From Thalassospira sp. (lineage in GTDB: Bacteria > Pseudomonadota > Alphaproteobacteria > Rhodospirillales > Thalassospiraceae), in assembly GCF_002709775.1 (NCBI RefSeq), contig NZ_PAQR01000027.1, positions 1 through 64,000 on the forward strand: 64,000 nucleotides of DNA, in the 5' to 3' direction. How positions within the stretch are numbered: position 1 is the stretch's first letter; each line of letters starts with the position of its first letter. The translations under genes and the position numbers were made by a program. Positions 57,193 through 64,000 of the stretch are shown here, in pieces. A model generated the notes under the pieces. The model was given only the letters and a program-made list of their open reading frames with translations, was not told the origin of the DNA and ran no database searches.

Positions 57193-58461
57193 CTACTTCT
57201 TCTCGGGATAGCGCAGATACATCAGGTTTGCCGCGTTCAGCACCGAATACATCACCGCGAACTGGGCGTTGAACTCGAACTTTTCGGGCTTCGGATCAAA
57301 CATGTCATAGATCTCGCTAATCGAGCGTTTGCCATCAATACGTGACAGGATCGCGGGCGATGCCGAGGGCATGGTGCGCGTCACGGCAAGGCCTGTGAAG
57401 GTGATCTTGATATTGCCGGTCTTGGCAACCGAACGCGCCAAGGTTGCCCCTTCTATACGAGTGAAGGTCGGAATCAATTCAGGCGACGGGACCGGTGGTT
57501 TGACCTTGTTCTTGGCTTTAACGACATAAAAAATGTGCTTGGTGATGTTGCCCGCCATCAGCTCTGCCAGGGCAGCGCGATCGCGAAACGGCACATGAAC
57601 CGCCTTATCAAGCACATCATGGCGCGAACAATAGGTGGTCGGATCATAGCGCATGGGTTCGATAAAGTTCTGCAGGCGCAGACCAGCGCCCTCGACAAAA
57701 TCAAAGACTTGATCGACGCGATAGGCGCGGTCCTGCTGATGCAGAAGAAGGTCATAGAACCCGGCATCGCCCCCATGGATGTGATCGCCGACAAACGGGT
57801 TGCGTTTGAGCCAGTTGGTGCCTGGAAGCGAATTGAACAGTGCCTTGCCGAAATGAAGGCGCTTGGCCCCGCCGGCCTCGGCATTAAGGCGCTCCATCAT
57901 TTCCTGCATGTGATAGACGCCCTGACGGCCCAACTCGCCATAGACCATCAGCCCCATGCCGCCATTGGGTTTGAGCGCATCGGTCAGTGCCTTGAGCCCG
58001 GCATCGGGATCGGGCAGGTGATGGAGCACACCGCAGCAATCAATATAGTCAAACGGGCCGTATTCTGCGGCCAGATCAACAAAAGATCCGGTGACAAAGG
58101 TGACGTTCTTTTCAAGATTGCGGCGCTTGATGCGGGCTTCGGCAATGGCGCGCGAGCTTTCGGACAGATCAATATAGACGATCTCGGCCTTGGCTTTGCG
58201 GTCACGCGCCTGCTGGGCCAGCATGACCAGCGCATCGCCGGTGCCGCCACCCGCGACAAGGATTTTGATTTTGCCTTTCGCCGATGGATCGCGCCCGCCA
58301 AAGACAAAATGAACGACCTCGTCCCAGTTGCCCGGCGATCCGGTAATCAGGCGTTTGTCCTCATCCTCCGGATTGCGGTCCGGATAGGGATAGGTTTCAT
58401 ATTGATCACGGGTCTTTTCAGAAGACTGGACGTGATCGGGCCTGTTTTTGTCGTCGGGCAT
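57193..58461 (-). CDS. Class I SAM-dependent methyltransferase with C-terminal extension
   Basis: A 422-residue protein. The SAM-binding domain (about 40-190) shows ILVAGGGTGDALVML as motif I, IVYIDLSESSRAIAE as motif II and FDYIDCCGVLHHLPDPDAGL (in parts FDYIDCCGV and LHHLPDPDAGL). After residue 330 a separate helical part ends in SRIDGKRSISEIYDMF, which resembles the small winged-helix PqqD-like modules. The start contains DQYETYPYPDRNP, common in methyltransferases acting on large or protein substrates. The substrate is unknown; it is a single gene. Confidence 0.85.
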   Translation of the reverse strand: MPDDKNRPDHVQSSEKTRDQYETYPYPDRNPEDEDKRLITGSPGNWDEVVHFVFGGRDPSAKGKIKILVAGGGTGDALVMLAQQARDRKAKAEIVYIDLSESSRAIAEARIKRRNLEKNVTFVTGSFVDLAAEYGPFDYIDCCGVLHHLPDPDAGLKALTDALKPNGGMGLMVYGELGRQGVYHMQEMMERLNAEAGGAKRLHFGKALFNSLPGTNWLKRNPFVGDHIHGGDAGFYDLLLHQQDRAYRVDQVFDFVEGAGLRLQNFIEPMRYDPTTYCSRHDVLDKAVHVPFRDRAALAELMAGNITKHIFYVVKAKNKVKPPVPSPELIPTFTRIEGATLARSVAKTGNIKITFTGLAVTRTMPSASPAILSRIDGKRSISEIYDMFDPKPEKFEFNAQFAVMYSVLNAANLMYLRYPEKK

Positions 58462-58538
58462 TGCGGCGAAATCCGGCAGAGAAGTGGTTGGGACGGCAAC
58501 ATCCTATACCACTAGATTAATTATGGAAATCCGGCAGT

Positions 58539-59531
58539 TTAGCGGTTTTTGCGACAATCTATGACCAGCTTGCCGGTCGCACTGCGATCGCGGATGGAAG
58601 CCAGAGCATCCATTGCATCTTCAAGACGATAAACGTGCGAGATCATCGGGCGGATCGCCCCGGATTTCAGGCGATCGAGCAGCTCTGCCATGCCCGCTTG
58701 TGCGATATCAGGATTCTGTTCGAGATAGGCGCCAAAATAAAAGCCGATGGCGGTGACATTCTTGACCAGCAGGATATTGGCCGGAATTTGCGGTACCGTG
58801 CCGCTGGCAAAGCCGATCAGAAGCATGCGCGCACCGGGCGCAACGCAGCGCAGGCTTTGATCAAACACATCCCCGCCAACCGGATCATAGACGACATCGA
58901 CCCCTTTTGGCTTTCCAAGCGGGCTTGTGATTTCAAGCACCCGGTCGCGGATGTTTTCCGATTTGTAGTCAATCACATAATCTGCACCATGATCGCGCGC
59001 GATCTGGCATTTGTCCGCTCCACCCGCCGTGGCGATTACGGTGGCCCCCAGAAGCTTGGCGCATTCGACCGCCGTCAGGCCAACCCCGCCGGCCGCACCA
59101 TGGACCAGAACAACCTCACCCGGCTTGACATCGGCGCGATATTTCAAGGCAAACCAGCTTGTACCATAGGCGATCTGGAAGGCAGCCGCTTGTTCGAAAC
59201 CCACACCATTGGGCAGCGGAATCACAAGACTGCCATCGACAATGACCTGCTCGGCATATCCGCCCCAATCGGGCAGCGCCATGACCGCATCGCCCGGTTT
59301 GACGTGGGTAACACCATCGCCAACGGCACGGACCGTGCCACTGACTTCAAAGCCCGGAGAAAAGGGACCCTCCGGACGTTTTTGATATTTGCCCAGCAAG
59401 ATCAGGGTATCGGCGAAATTGACCCCGCAGGCGGCAACATCAATCAGGACCTCACCGGGCCCGGCGACCGGACCCGGAGCATCGATCCATTGTGGTTCTT
59501 CACCAAATGCGTTGCAGATCCACGCCTTCAT
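58539..59531 (-). CDS. Zinc-independent quinone oxidoreductase (NADPH, MDR family)
   Basis: A 330-residue medium-chain reductase. The catalytic-domain strand VAACGVNFADTLILLGKYQ and NADPH motif VHGAAGGVGLTAVECAKLLGA (in parts VHGAAGGVGLT and AVECAKLLGA) match the QOR group, and it lacks zinc cysteines. It reduces quinones or enones. The start is the ATG at 59531 with AGGA upstream; the longer frame to 59597 was rejected. Single gene, same strand as the methyltransferase with a 77-base gap. Confidence 0.9.
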   Translation of the reverse strand: MKAWICNAFGEEPQWIDAPGPVAGPGEVLIDVAACGVNFADTLILLGKYQKRPEGPFSPGFEVSGTVRAVGDGVTHVKPGDAVMALPDWGGYAEQVIVDGSLVIPLPNGVGFEQAAAFQIAYGTSWFALKYRADVKPGEVVLVHGAAGGVGLTAVECAKLLGATVIATAGGADKCQIARDHGADYVIDYKSENIRDRVLEITSPLGKPKGVDVVYDPVGGDVFDQSLRCVAPGARMLLIGFASGTVPQIPANILLVKNVTAIGFYFGAYLEQNPDIAQAGMAELLDRLKSGAIRPMISHVYRLEDAMDALASIRDRSATGKLVIDCRKNR

Positions 59532-59659
59532 CCCGGTTTTCCTGCCTGTTGTGATCCTGATGCCCGGCAGTGTGCCGTGCACAAAAGGCCGAGACAAGCC
59601 GACAAAGGGCTAAACCGGCGTGGGATCAGGCGGGTCAGGACAGCAAAAATCGGACGGGA

Positions 59660-59965
59660 TCAGAAAATGCGCTGACGCTTGCGCTTGCGGGTCAGCAGAA
59701 GAAGGATGGCGGACGGCACGAACAGCACGACAAGCGCCGGGGCCAGCAGAACAGGCACAAAGATAGTGTCCCACGCCCAGACAGAAATATAGCGCTGAAT
59801 GACGGATTGCAGCAGGTTCAGGCTGCCGGTATCAAGGCGATACCAGAGCTCGCCTGCGGCGACCAATCGAAAGCTGCCTGTTTGAAGCGCGGTAATGGAA
59901 TCATCGACCAGCACGGCGATGCTGGCGAATAGCAGTAACCATCCCAACGCCCGGAAAAACCACAT
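59660..59965 (-). CDS. Small membrane protein of unknown function
   Basis: A 101-residue protein with two membrane segments (about residues 3-22 and 69-92) around a periplasmic loop (GELWYRLDTGSLNLLQSVIQ) and a strongly basic C-terminus (TRKRKRQR). The ATG at 59965 has GGAGAGG upstream. Proteins with this outline are widespread in Rhodospirillales, but I know no function. Confidence 0.6.
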   Translation of the reverse strand: MWFFRALGWLLLFASIAVLVDDSITALQTGSFRLVAAGELWYRLDTGSLNLLQSVIQRYISVWAWDTIFVPVLLAPALVVLFVPSAILLLLTRKRKRQRIF

Positions 59966-60251
59966 TATCCTCTCCAAACTACCTGTCAGGGTCGGTATAT
60001 TAGTAAATATTGCCGATACCCTAACGGGTCTGTGCGTCTGTCGTAAAGGGGACTTTCACGGCCCCCTGTTTCGCGTAACAGTCGCAAACGCTTACCTCAA
60101 ACCTTACGGATGAGACCTCAACAAGAAGTAAAGATTATGGCAAGGCCTTCATTACCAAGGGTTTCAGACGGTTAAGTGCCAAAACAGCAGGGTGCTTTAC
60201 GGGGGTATTCAGGGGGATTTGAGCAAAGTGAAAAAAGAGGCTGATTGGGCC
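59966..60251. other. Gene-free region before tRNA-Ser
   Basis: About 286 bases without a gene. An imperfect dyad near 59987-60021 (AGGGT ... ACCCT, AT-rich centre) may belong to the promoter of the small membrane protein. Nothing else stands out up to the tRNA promoter at 60252. Confidence 0.4.
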
Positions 60252-60280
60252 TTGTCAAGCGCGGGCGTCTCGGCTAATGT
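60252..60280 (+). promoter_or_regulatory. Candidate sigma-70 promoter of tRNA-Ser
   Basis: TTGTCA (60252-60257), a 17-base spacer and TAATGT (60275-60280). The expected start of transcription is near 60287, about 29 bases before the mature tRNA. Confidence 0.5.
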
Positions 60281-60315
60281 CCGCCCGCTTTCGCGATATA
60301 TCAAAGATCGCATGT

Positions 60316-60405
60316 GGAGAGGTGGCCGAGTGGTTTAAGGCGCACGCCTGGAAAGCGTGTTGGGGTGTAAGCCCCTCAGGGGTTCGAATCCCCTCCTCTC
60401 TGCCA
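60316..60405 (+). tRNA. tRNA-Ser (anticodon GGA)
   Basis: 90 bases including the encoded CCA. The acceptor stem GGAGAGG pairs with CCTCTCT (first pair G-U). The anticodon stem CACGC/GCGTG encloses the loop CTGGAAA with anticodon GGA. A long variable arm (class II) and the T arm AGGGG-TTCGAAT-CCCCT are present, and the discriminator base is G, as required for serine. It reads UCC and UCU codons. No integrase lies beside it. Confidence 0.97.
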
Positions 60406-60556
60406 TTGACCTAAAAAGCAATTTCCCGAACCAGACAGACAAGATCAAACGGCGCATATGCGTGTACCAGATCGCGTTTTTCGTGCGCTTGACCCGGCTG
60501 CTGACAACAGGCTGTCAGGGGGCATTGTTCATGCTGACCTTTTGTAAGGAGGCACC

Positions 60557-60739
60557 ATGATCAAATACCTGTATCCCGACGGCAACCACTGCTATCGCGC
60601 ACTGCATACGGCACATGCAGTGTTCCGCAACGATGCGGGCAAACTCATCGCCCGGGCCGAAAAGGCCGATGGATCGGGCATGTATGAATTTGAAATTGCG
60701 GGCTTTGAGCTTTTGAGCCCAGGCATCGTTTATGACTGA
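60557..60739 (+). CDS. Hypothetical 60-residue protein
   Basis: A short soluble protein (MIKYLYPDGNHCYRALHTAH..., ending GFELLSPGIVYD) with a consensus ribosome site AAGGAGG six bases before the ATG, which is strong support for translation. I do not recognise the family. A small CTGACA/TGTCAG hairpin lies upstream at 60501-60518. Its end abuts the convergent MarR gene. Confidence 0.65.
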   Translation: MIKYLYPDGNHCYRALHTAHAVFRNDAGKLIARAEKADGSGMYEFEIAGFELLSPGIVYD

Positions 60740-60740
60740 T

Positions 60741-61247
60741 CTAGCTGCCTTCGGAATCCCCGGCCGAATTCATAGCGCCCAGCCATTTGCGCAGCAGGCC
60801 ATCAATCTGGTCGCGCTCATCCGCGCTTAGGGCCTCCATCATCTGATGCTGGTTGGCGACGTGGTCGGTGACGGCGGCGTCGATCAGTTTGAACCCTTGA
60901 TCGCTAAGCGCAATGACGAAGCCACGACCGTCTTCCGGGTTGCGCTGGCGCGTGACGAGCCCGGCCTTTTCCAACTTATCCAAGCGGTTGGTCATGGTGC
61001 CCGATGTCACCATGGTCCAGTCGATGAGTTCCGACGGGCTTAGGGCATAAGGCGGGCCGGAGCGGCGCAGGGTTGCCAGAACATCAAAGCTTGCCGGTGA
61101 CAGATCGTATTTTTTGAAAACACGTTCGTGGGCAGCGCTTAACTGATTGCGCAGCCGCCCCACCCGGCCAATCACGCCCATTTGCGTGACATCGAGGTCG
61201 GGTCTTTCACGGCGCCACTGCGCGAGAATGCGATCAACTTTATCCAT
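60741..61247 (-). CDS. MarR-family regulator (divergent from EamA)
   Basis: A 168-residue MarR protein. The winged helix covers LSPASFDVLATLRRSGPPYALSPSELIDW (in parts LSPASFDVLATL and LSPSELIDW), MVTSGTMTNRLDKLEKAGL and the wing RNPEDGRG. The ATG at 61247 with GGGAGA upstream is preferred over a TTG at 61265. Two identical palindromes lie between it and the divergent EamA gene, so it very likely represses both. Confidence 0.9.
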   Translation of the reverse strand: MDKVDRILAQWRRERPDLDVTQMGVIGRVGRLRNQLSAAHERVFKKYDLSPASFDVLATLRRSGPPYALSPSELIDWTMVTSGTMTNRLDKLEKAGLVTRQRNPEDGRGFVIALSDQGFKLIDAAVTDHVANQHQMMEALSADERDQIDGLLRKWLGAMNSAGDSEGS

Positions 61248-61271
61248 GGTTTGATGTTCTCCCAAATATTT

Positions 61272-61313
61272 ATCTTGACGTCAAGATTTCTGAATATATC
61301 TTGACGTCAAGAT
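61272..61313. promoter_or_regulatory. Two identical MarR operators
   Basis: The perfect 16-base palindrome ATCTTGACGTCAAGAT occurs twice, at 61272-61287 and 61298-61313, with centres 26 bases apart. The spacing is 2.5 helical turns, which would put two dimers on nearly opposite faces. It fills the space between the divergent marR and EamA starts and must overlap both promoters. Confidence 0.85.
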
Positions 61314-61328
61314 AAATGGAGATGCCCC

Positions 61329-62234
61329 ATGAGCCGAACGACTGATTTATGCCTGACTGCACTTGCCCCGATCATCTGGGGGAGCAGTTATATCGTCACC
61401 ACGGAAATGCTGCCCGACGGCTTTCCGCTGACCGTCGCGCTTTTGCGTGCGTTGCCCGCCGGTTTGATCCTGTTGCTTGTTGTCCGGCAATTACCGCCTG
61501 CGGGATGGCGGACCCGGGTATTTGTTCTGGGCGCGCTGAACTTTGCGGTGTTCTGGTCGATGCTGTTTGTTGCGGCCTATCGCCTACCGGGCGGGGTGGC
61601 GGCAACGCTTGGCGCGATCCAGCCGTTGCTTGTGCTGTTTCTGGCCCGCGTCGCGCTGGGATCGGGCATTACGATGCTGGGGATTGTTGCCGCGGTTTCA
61701 GGATTGATCGGGGTGGCGATGCTGGTGCTTGGCCCGACCAGCAGCCTTGATCCGATCGGCATTGCCGCTGCCCTTTTGGGGGCCGCATCGATGGCGGCTG
61801 GAACCGTGATGACGCGTAAATGGCAGCCGCCGGTTTCACCGCTGACCTTTACCGCCTGGCAGTTGACCGCAGGCGGGCTGCTTCTGATCCCGGTCGCCCT
61901 GATGGTTGAGCCCGGTTTTCCGATCCCGAACCTGACCAACCTTGCCGGTCTGGTGTGGCTGGGTCTGATCGGGGCGGCGCTGACCTATTTCCTGTGGTTC
62001 CGGGGTATTGCGCGACTGGGTCCGACGACCGTGACAAGCTTTGGCTTTTTAAGCCCGACCAGTGCGGTTTTGCTCGGCTGGATCATTCTGGGCGAGGCGC
62101 TCAGCCCCCTTCAGATGGCCGGTGTGATTGTCGTGCTGGCAAGCATCTGGCTTGGCCAACGCGCGGCCCGCCCCAAAGCGTCACCAGCCGCAATTCAGCC
62201 CGCGATAAACGACCCTGCCCCTCGAACCACCTGA
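61329..62234 (+). CDS. EamA/DMT-family permease under MarR control
   Basis: A 301-residue ten-helix permease of the EamA family (WGSSYIVTTEMLPDGFPL at the start; YFLWFRGIARLGPTTVTSFGFLSP in the second repeat, in parts YFLWFRGIARLG and TTVTSFGFLSP). The family includes the YedA/RhtA exporters. TGGAG precedes the ATG. With the downstream NAD(P)-binding gene (34-base gap) it forms an operon probably induced when the divergent MarR binds a ligand. Confidence 0.9.
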   Translation: MSRTTDLCLTALAPIIWGSSYIVTTEMLPDGFPLTVALLRALPAGLILLLVVRQLPPAGWRTRVFVLGALNFAVFWSMLFVAAYRLPGGVAATLGAIQPLLVLFLARVALGSGITMLGIVAAVSGLIGVAMLVLGPTSSLDPIGIAAALLGAASMAAGTVMTRKWQPPVSPLTFTAWQLTAGGLLLIPVALMVEPGFPIPNLTNLAGLVWLGLIGAALTYFLWFRGIARLGPTTVTSFGFLSPTSAVLLGWIILGEALSPLQMAGVIVVLASIWLGQRAARPKASPAAIQPAINDPAPRTT

Positions 62235-62268
62235 AAATTTACGCCCCACATATATAAGGAAACGTCCG

Positions 62269-62931
62269 ATGAAAATTATCCTGTTTGGCGCCACTGGCGA
62301 TGTTGGCACCACCACCTTGCATGAAGCCATCAAGCGCGGCCACAGTGTCACTGCGATTGCTCGCAATATCGATAAATTGGCGGATATGCCCGGTGATATT
62401 ACCCGTGAGAGCCTTGATGTGCTGACCAACCCGGCGCGGGTGGCCGCACTGATGGCAGAGCATGACATCGCGATCAGCGCACTCCGCCCGGTCACGGGAT
62501 CGGAAAGCCTGCTGGTCGATCTGAGCAAGATACTGCTGGATGCCGCGCGCAAAACCAAAACCCCGATTTATCTCACCGGCGGGGCCGCGACCCTGAAACT
62601 GGCCGATGACAGCGGCCATACGGTTCTGACCGCCCCGGACTTCCTGCCCGATACCGTGCGCCCGATTGCCGAGGCCTGTGCGAAGCAGGATGCACTGTTT
62701 GATCAGTATGACGATGTGCAATGGACCTGCCTGCGCCCGCCCGCGATGCTGTTCCAGGGTCCGCTGACCGGTCAATATGTCCGTGGCACCGATACGCTGG
62801 TGCCTGATCATGACGGGATGGCGCGGATCAGCTTTTCCGACTTCGGCTATGCCATGGTCGATCTGATCGAAGCCGGCAATGGCGGCCAGCAGCGCCTGAC
62901 GGTGGGCTATCAGAACAAGGCGGCTGCCTGA
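62269..62931 (+). CDS. NAD(P)-binding (NmrA/SDR-like) protein
   Basis: A 220-residue Rossmann-fold protein with the N-terminal GATGDVGTTTLHEAIKRGHSV dinucleotide motif (in parts GATGDVGTTT and HEAIKRGHSV) and no classical YxxxK pair. It resembles YwnB/YtfG-like reductases or NmrA-type sensors. As it shares the MarR-controlled transcript, it may detoxify or sense the compound exported by the EamA permease. AAGGAAACG precedes the ATG. Confidence 0.85.
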   Translation: MKIILFGATGDVGTTTLHEAIKRGHSVTAIARNIDKLADMPGDITRESLDVLTNPARVAALMAEHDIAISALRPVTGSESLLVDLSKILLDAARKTKTPIYLTGGAATLKLADDSGHTVLTAPDFLPDTVRPIAEACAKQDALFDQYDDVQWTCLRPPAMLFQGPLTGQYVRGTDTLVPDHDGMARISFSDFGYAMVDLIEAGNGGQQRLTVGYQNKAAA

Positions 62932-62963
62932 AGACCTACCTGCACTATAATATAGAACAGCAA

Positions 62964-62998
62964 AACGGGCGGCTTTGATGGCCGCCCGTTCTTGTTGT
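62964..62998. terminator. Bidirectional terminator between EamA operon and proC
   Basis: A perfect 10-base-pair stem, AACGGGCGGC (62964-62973) with GCCGCCCGTT (62981-62990), followed by CTTGTTGT on the plus strand and TTTTG on the minus strand. Confidence 0.75.
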
Positions 62999-63008
62999 CT
63001 GGAAGTGT

Positions 63009-63782
63009 TTAGGAAGAGGCCTTGATGCGGGCAAAGACTTCATCAAGGGCAATATGAAGGGCATCGGTGCCCTTTTCGCGGATGAAGGTTTGCGCGACCT
63101 GTTCATTCAGGCCGCCTGCAGTGATGTGGCCTTCATAGAGATCGGCGAAGCTTTGATCCGGGGATTTGTCGGTGTTTTGCGCAAGGCCCGAGAAGAGTGC
63201 TGCGAGGTAACGGCGTGCGTCGGCATAGTCGGATCCCTGTTTGACCATCCACTGTGCGGCACTTTCAAGCACGGTGAAATAGGTCGCCATCAGAGCGCTG
63301 CCGGTGGCATAGCCATCAAAGGCATCGATGGTTTCGACCGCCACCGCCCCGCCGAGCTTTTCAAAAAGGGCCATGACATCGGGCGAGCCCGGATAGACCG
63401 CCGTAACACACGCATGATGTTCGACCGGCGGCAGGGGAATGGCGCGATCACATTGCGCGTTGGTGCCAAGCCAGAACTTGAGATCGGCAATCGGAATGGT
63501 GGCGATCAGACTGACAATCTGTTTGTCGTCCGGTACACGAAGCGTTGAAAGCACATCTCCGGCAATTTGCGGCAGGACCGCAAGAAAGATCATGTCGGAC
63601 AGATCAATGATTGCCTGATTGTCGTCTTCGACCCGCACCTGGTCAAAGTCGGCGGCGAGCTTTTCCGAGATATGTGCGCTTCGGCGTGAAACGATGATTT
63701 CACTTGCCGGGTAGTCACTGGTCAAAAGACCGCGAATGACCGCATCGCTGATTGCGCCAGTTCCGATAAAGCCAAGTTTCAT
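63009..63782 (-). CDS. proC: Pyrroline-5-carboxylate reductase family
   Basis: A 257-residue enzyme reducing pyrroline-5-carboxylate to proline. The Rossmann start is MKLGFIGTGAISDAVIRGL, and the C-terminal dimerisation helices include EGHITAGGLNEQ, matching the ProC signature (usually TPGGxTxxG, here TAGGLNEQ). That substitution and the unusual middle suggest a ProC-like paralogue, not the housekeeping enzyme. Its ATG overlaps the stop of the gene upstream as ATGA. Confidence 0.8.
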   Translation of the reverse strand: MKLGFIGTGAISDAVIRGLLTSDYPASEIIVSRRSAHISEKLAADFDQVRVEDDNQAIIDLSDMIFLAVLPQIAGDVLSTLRVPDDKQIVSLIATIPIADLKFWLGTNAQCDRAIPLPPVEHHACVTAVYPGSPDVMALFEKLGGAVAVETIDAFDGYATGSALMATYFTVLESAAQWMVKQGSDYADARRYLAALFSGLAQNTDKSPDQSFADLYEGHITAGGLNEQVAQTFIREKGTDALHIALDEVFARIKASS

Positions 63783-64000
63783 TGAAAATCCTCTGTGACA
63801 AAGGCGCCGGTCAGGTCCGGCTCCTGGATCGGGCCGTCCTTGCCATCATAGGCAGCGATCACGCGAAATTCCGGACCATCGACGGTGGAGTGGCTTTCAT
63901 ACAAACAGAAACGATCAATGGTGAACACCCGGGAACTGACATCACCATGATCGACAATCGCCTGTTCGATGGATGCGCGCGCCGCATCCCGATTGCGCCC
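63779..64000 (-). CDS. Partial gene, C-terminal 73 residues, unknown
   Basis: The minus-strand frame enters at the window edge and ends with TGA at 63779-63781, overlapping the proC ATG. The visible end includes ASIEQAIVDHGDVSSRVF and ESHSTVDGPEFRVIAAYDG, a mixed alpha-beta pattern ending in VTEDFQ. The coupling implies an operon with proC. The rest of the protein lies outside the window, so no family is assigned. Confidence 0.65.
   Translation of the reverse strand, partial: GRNRDAARASIEQAIVDHGDVSSRVFTIDRFCLYESHSTVDGPEFRVIAAYDGKDGPIQEPDLTGAFVTEDFQ

Noticed and set aside
59987-60021. Imperfect dyad as a terminator or operator
   Set aside because: Pairing needs gaps and there is no T-run; too weak to list as a separate feature.
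60316-60739. tRNA-Ser as an integration site of a genomic island
   Set aside because: No integrase, no repeat of the tRNA 3' end and no foreign-looking genes follow it in the window.

Overview
The window reads as chromosomal DNA of a free-living, probably marine, alphaproteobacterium of the Rhodospirillales; gene content and protein style suggest something close to Thalassospira. That placement is inference from recognised families, since no database was searched. Coding density is high, and many genes are coupled by ATGA or GTGA overlaps. There is no prophage, plasmid, rRNA or CRISPR array. The one clear mobile element is an IS110-family insertion sequence.

Layout. 0.4-2.5 kb: a MaoC hydratase and a CitE-like CoA lyase. 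2.6-6.4 kb: a MarR-controlled FUSC/DUF1656/HlyD efflux operon. 6.4-8.6 kb: a serine hydrolase, then a secreted EndoU-like nuclease with a small partner gene. 8.7-13.1 kb: an AAA/DUF4143 ATPase and the phage-shock locus pspCBA with divergent pspF and a sigma-54 promoter. 13.2-15.7 kb: an outer-membrane barrel, a possible papain-fold protein and PrpF. 15.7-22.2 kb: acyl-CoA catabolism (two acyl-CoA dehydrogenases, a thiolase, a thioesterase) with an SbtA/SbtB/carbonic anhydrase bicarbonate module between them. 22.2-25.8 kb: a gene-free stretch, a solute-binding protein and an RGG-tailed DEAD-box helicase.

26.2-29.3 kb: a chemoreceptor gene cut in two by an IS110/IS1111-type element with a long 3' non-coding end, where a bridge RNA would be expected. 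29.3-33.9 kb: pheA, kdsB, a membrane-anchored cytochrome c and two tandem inositol-monophosphatase-family genes. 33.9-39.5 kb: two cation/proton antiporters (one with an in-frame amber codon), LysE, DinB and EamA. 39.6-43.9 kb: an Lrp regulator, three overlapping EamA permeases and an SDR dehydrogenase behind a perfect operator-like inverted repeat. 44.0-49.6 kb: housekeeping enzymes, leucyl aminopeptidase, MarR, LysE and a FliL-like secreted protein. 49.7-55.5 kb: a complete yejABEF-type peptide importer. 55.6-64.0 kb: LysR, DUF1127, a methyltransferase, a quinone oxidoreductase, tRNA-Ser(GGA), a MarR/EamA divergent pair with two identical operators, an NAD(P)-binding protein and proC.

The observations most worth following up are the IS1111-type element and its candidate guide RNA inside the chemoreceptor, the secreted EndoU/partner pair, the SbtA-SbtB-carbonic anhydrase module in an apparently heterotrophic setting, the single amber codon in an otherwise intact antiporter, and several perfect operator palindromes, two of which lack an adjacent cognate regulator.
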